Source: JBQTII01 sp052387905 (lineage in GTDB: Bacteria > Actinomycetota > Actinomycetes > Sporichthyales > Sporichthyaceae). From it: a stretch of DNA of 64,000 nucleotides. Below the pieces are notes generated by a model, which searched no databases, was not told the origin of the DNA, and was given only the letters and a program-made list of their open reading frames with translations. Below, in pieces: positions 61,293 to 64,000 of this stretch (position 1 is the stretch's first letter; each line of letters starts with the position of its first letter). Location of the stretch: positions 1-64,000 of the forward strand of contig JBQTIR010000022.1 of assembly GCA_052387905.1 (NCBI GenBank), read 5' to 3'. Position numbers and translations under genes: made by a program.

Positions 61293-61507
61293 GCTGCTCC
61301 TAGCGGTGGCTCTGCCTGGTGAGCTGTCGAATTGAGACACCGCAGGATACAACACCACAAAAACAATCCATTCTTGTTGTATTTAGATCGATGAGTGCAA
61401 CATCGGTGTGTCCGGATTGGGATGTAGCCGAATCGGCCCTGCCATAATGCGGCGACGTTGACGTCGCGCCCGGGGTGATGCCACGTGGCGATGCCTGAGG
61501 GGAATCG
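61293..61507. promoter_or_regulatory. Divergent promoter region between methyltransferase paralogues
   Basis: 215 bases including an unusually AT-rich patch (about 61349-61390, with AACAA at 61362-61366 facing TTGTT at 61374-61378). It must contain both promoters. I cannot assign -10 and -35 boxes with confidence. Confidence 0.45.
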
Positions 61508-62455
61508 ATGGTCAGTCGTTACGACGCGGCGGTGGATCCGGAGAACGCGAACAACGCTCACTCTCTCGCCCTTGCCATGGTCGGCTGGAACCGGCGTGTT
61601 CTCGAGCTGGGCGCTGCCAGTGGCCACATGACCAAGGCGATGGTCGCTCAGAACTGTCGGGTGACCGCAGTGGAGTACGAGGCGGAGTCCGCCATGCACC
61701 TCAAAGAGGTGGCGGAGGCGGTCATTGTCGGTGACCTCAATGACGTGGAGACCGTGCCGTCCCTGCCTGGGCCCTACGACGTGATCCTGGCCGGCGACGT
61801 CCTGGAGCACCTGCTGGACCCCAAGCGGGTGCTGCTCCAGTTGGTCGACAAGCTCGAGCCCGGCGGCCGGATTGTCGTGTCCTTGCCACACGTCGCTCAT
61901 GTCGACTTGCGGCTGGCACTCCTGCAGGGTCGCTTTGACTACGGTCCCTGGGGCCTGCTGGACGAGACGCACATCCGTTTCTTCACCCTGAAGACCCTCC
62001 GAGAACTCGTCCAGAGTGCGGGTTTGTCGATCGTGGAGATGAAGAGGGTCCGCGTCCCCGCGTTCGAGAGCGAGCTCAGGGTTGACCGTAAGTCGGTGTC
62101 GACGGCCCTGCTGAACGAGATCCTGGCCGACCCCGAGGCTGAGACGTACCAATTCGTCTTCACCGCTGTTCGCAATGACGGTGACGGGCATCTGGTCGAA
62201 CTGGCGAACAAGTACGACTCGCTACAGGCCGATTACCAGGATCTTTTCGTGACACGGCAAGCCGAGCGGGCCCGAATTCGGGCCCTGCAGAAGCAAGTTC
62301 GACAGCTGGAAACCAAGCTTGGAAAGGTCACCCAGAAGCGAGACGCCAGCCTGCGGCAACTCGATGCCCTGCGACGGAGCCGAGTTCTGCGTTACTCCGC
62401 TCCAGCCCGCGCAGTGTTGCGGCGTTCGCGCCGAGTGCTGCGAGCGAAGAAGTGA
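61508..62455 (+). CDS. SAM-dependent methyltransferase with coiled-coil tail (copy 2)
   Basis: 315 aa, GAGGGGA before the ATG. Collinear with the divergent copy: VLELGAASGHMT, VTAVEYEAESAMHL, DVILAGDVLEHLLDPK, IVVSLPHVAHVDLR, THIRFFTLKTLREL, and the tail LRRSRVLRYSAPARAVL. The two differ at many surface residues, so this is not a recent copy. It is the last gene before the sulfotransferase-like pair. Confidence 0.9.
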   Translation: MVSRYDAAVDPENANNAHSLALAMVGWNRRVLELGAASGHMTKAMVAQNCRVTAVEYEAESAMHLKEVAEAVIVGDLNDVETVPSLPGPYDVILAGDVLEHLLDPKRVLLQLVDKLEPGGRIVVSLPHVAHVDLRLALLQGRFDYGPWGLLDETHIRFFTLKTLRELVQSAGLSIVEMKRVRVPAFESELRVDRKSVSTALLNEILADPEAETYQFVFTAVRNDGDGHLVELANKYDSLQADYQDLFVTRQAERARIRALQKQVRQLETKLGKVTQKRDASLRQLDALRRSRVLRYSAPARAVLRRSRRVLRAKK

Positions 62456-62538
62456 GCGGGGCAAAGGTCGGACCGCGGACGGCGCCCTGGCTGGAGTGGC
62501 TGCAGCCCGGACGCGGCGAAGGCAGCTGACGAGCGACG

Positions 62539-63498
62539 ATGCCCCGCCCGCGGCTCATCGTCCACCTCGGCCTGCACAAGACCGGAACGACGAGCATCCA
62601 GCAGTACCTCAGCGACAACCCGTACGGCCTGTACAAGGCGGGGGTCCTGTATCCGTCCACCGGCAGGCACCCGGTAGCCGCTACTCAGCACGCATTGCTG
62701 GCCAACGGATTCCACGACCACCCGTTGTTCGGTATCTTCGCCCTCGCTAAGCCCATAGACACCGACCTCGTGACCAGGGCCTTGATCCATGAGGTGGAGC
62801 TCAGCGGTTACGGCACGGTCGTGGTATCCGCGGAGGAAATGGCCCGGTTCGATGAGGCCGCCATCGGACGTTTCACGTCCGCTTTCAGTGACTTCGACAT
62901 CTACCCCTTGGTGTTCGTGCGCAACTTGGCTGACCTCCTCGACGCGTACTACTCGACCTTGATTTTCTACTCGGGGGTCACCGACCCGCCGGGGTTGAAC
63001 CTTGTCCAGACCGATCTAGGCGGGCCACTGCGGACGTGGGCCGCAGCGGCGGCAGACGGCCGGATCTGCGTGGTGGATTACGACGCGTCTCCGAGCGGTG
63101 ACTCGGTCGTCGACTTCCTTCTGGCGTGCGAGATCGACTCGCTCGCGCTTCCTAGTCCCGGGCATTCTGCCCGGTTGAACCAGTCGGCGTCCCCTGCTCT
63201 CGTGGCACTCGTGCGCGACCTGCGCAAGGCAGGGGCGTCTGAGGAACACCTCGAGGGACTCCGGGGCCAGTTGGGTGACGTGGTGTTCTCCGAGCGTCAG
63301 ACCAACCTGTCGAAGGAACTGGCCGATCAGCTCCAGGAGCGCTACGAGCGGCTCTTCTACCAGCTGCGTGGGGCGCCGTTCGTCCGCTGGATCGGCACCT
63401 CAGCGCTGCCGCGCGCCCGGCGCGAGGACGCCGTGCAGATCCATGACCTGGCTGGGGCCGTTTTCGCGCTCGGGCGGGCTATCGGCGCAGACGACTGA
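62539..63498 (+). CDS. Sulfotransferase-like protein
   Basis: 319 aa. The N-terminus IVHLGLHKTGTTSIQQYL is the 5'-phosphosulfate (PAPS) loop of sulfotransferase-fold proteins, and VSAEEMAR and VFVRNLADLLDAYYS could be the 3'-phosphate region with its Arg/Ser. Overall similarity to characterised sulfotransferases is limited. It could add sulfate to the polysaccharide or belong to a related nucleotide-binding family. A paralogue lies tail-to-tail 29 bases away. Confidence 0.75.
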   Translation: MPRPRLIVHLGLHKTGTTSIQQYLSDNPYGLYKAGVLYPSTGRHPVAATQHALLANGFHDHPLFGIFALAKPIDTDLVTRALIHEVELSGYGTVVVSAEEMARFDEAAIGRFTSAFSDFDIYPLVFVRNLADLLDAYYSTLIFYSGVTDPPGLNLVQTDLGGPLRTWAAAAADGRICVVDYDASPSGDSVVDFLLACEIDSLALPSPGHSARLNQSASPALVALVRDLRKAGASEEHLEGLRGQLGDVVFSERQTNLSKELADQLQERYERLFYQLRGAPFVRWIGTSALPRARREDAVQIHDLAGAVFALGRAIGADD

Positions 63499-63527
63499 CC
63501 GAGGCCAGTCCCGGCCGCCGAGCACCG

Positions 63528-64000
63528 CTAAGACCCGCTCTGCACCGCGACGTCGCCGCGGCGCAGGTCCAGCGCGCGACCGATCGCGAAGACGGCGGCG
63601 GCGACGTTAGCAACGTGGATCGGCCGCTGCGCGCGGGGCTGCGGCTCGTTCACTGATCCGATCCACTGTACGAAGGATGAGTTTCGTAGTCGTTCGAAGA
63701 ACTTCGCGTACCGCTCGCTCAAAACTGCGGCGAGGTCCTCGGGAACGTTGGTCTGGTGCTCGACGAAGGCGATGTGGGAGAGCTGTTGCACCAGGCCCTG
63801 GATGTTGATCTCGGCGATGCCCTGCGCGCGGAAGTCTCGCACCAGTGCCACGACGGCCGGGGGGACGGGGTCGGCCGGCGGGTCCGGGTCGGGCGGCGGG
63901 CAGGGTAAGCAATCGCCGATCCCGAAAGCCGCCAGCAGGTCCGCGGTGACGCTGCCCGTGGGCGAGGCATCGGCGTCGATGACGCGGAGCTTGCCGTCTG
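63528..64000 (-). CDS. Sulfotransferase-like paralogue, C-terminal part (runs off the window)
   Basis: About 156 codons, open to the window edge, ending at TAG (63530-63528). It aligns with the C-terminal half of the preceding gene: DGKLRVIDADASPTG versus DGRICVVDYDASPSG, ALVRDFR versus ALVRDLR, ERYAKFFERLRNSSFVQWIG versus ERYERLFYQLRGAPFVRWIG, AVFAIGRAL versus AVFALGRAI. A Pro/Asp-rich insert (CPPPDPDPP) is specific to this copy. The PAPS-loop end is outside the window. Confidence 0.8.
   Translation of the reverse strand, partial: DGKLRVIDADASPTGSVTADLLAAFGIGDCLPCPPPDPDPPADPVPPAVVALVRDFRAQGIAEINIQGLVQQLSHIAFVEHQTNVPEDLAAVLSERYAKFFERLRNSSFVQWIGSVNEPQPRAQRPIHVANVAAAVFAIGRALDLRRGDVAVQSGS

Noticed and set aside
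61349..61390. AT-rich patch in the methyltransferase divergent region as a replication origin or attachment site
   Set aside because: Only ~40 bases, no DnaA-box cluster, integrase or tRNA nearby; an ordinary promoter explains it.

Overview
The window is high-GC DNA of an actinobacterial type. Start codons are often GTG or TTG, and stop and start codons commonly overlap as ATGA or GTGA. The families present also fit: PlsB with a HAD-PlsC fusion, WS/DGAT acyltransferase, paired acyl-CoA dehydrogenases, class-I P450 with [3Fe-4S] ferredoxin, an AtuA-like protein and GH16 enzymes. I would place it in Actinomycetota, perhaps near soil lineages such as Sporichthyaceae, Frankiales or Mycobacteriales, but the genus is a guess. 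I saw no tRNA, rRNA, CRISPR array, prophage or insertion sequence.

Region 1 (1-6.6 kb) is a branched-chain-amino-acid-type (Liv) ABC importer: the end of a substrate-binding protein, two small paralogous two-TM proteins, a fused LivH-LivM permease, LivG, LivF and a C-terminally anchored surface protein. From the first small protein to the surface protein every gene overlaps the next. A second substrate-binding paralogue lies alone at 34.7 kb.

Region 2 (6.7-21 kb) is acyl and lipid metabolism: an AtuA-like protein coupled to a Pta-like enzyme, an unknown membrane-anchored protein, a double NTF2-like protein, an FMN reductase, then PlsB, HAD-PlsC, WS/DGAT and two alpha/beta hydrolases (glycerolipid or storage-lipid synthesis and turnover). 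Prephenate dehydratase and a TetR regulator follow. A palindrome CAGTCA-N4-TGACTK occurs upstream of plsB, of the TetR gene itself and in the thiolase/SDR divergent promoter, which defines a likely local regulon.

Region 3 (21.5-43.3 kb) is catabolic: SCP2 protein, Zn-alcohol dehydrogenase, a decayed C-terminal P450 fragment, ferredoxin, ferredoxin reductase, thiolase, SDR, aldehyde dehydrogenase and an intact P450. Next comes a badI/badH/aliB/badR-like set, which suggests alicyclic acid ring opening. It is followed by the second Liv binding protein, two tandem GAF-LuxR regulators, an acyl-CoA ligase, a heteromeric acyl-CoA dehydrogenase pair and a PECR-like SDR.

Region 4 (43.3-64 kb) is a surface or exopolysaccharide locus: five GT2 glycosyltransferases, GalE, two secreted GH16 enzymes, three methyltransferase genes (one frameshifted by a 5-bp duplication), the rhamnose genes rmlB-rmlD-rmlC behind a 27-codon relic of rmlA, a WbsX-like protein and two sulfotransferase-like paralogues. 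Several paralogues sit as inverted neighbours. Two GT2 genes share a 24-bp near-palindromic 3' overlap that encodes almost the same C-terminus on both strands. Most of the reportable oddities are gene decay and inverted duplication in regions 3 and 4, regulatory palindromes, and the accessory proteins of the Liv operon.
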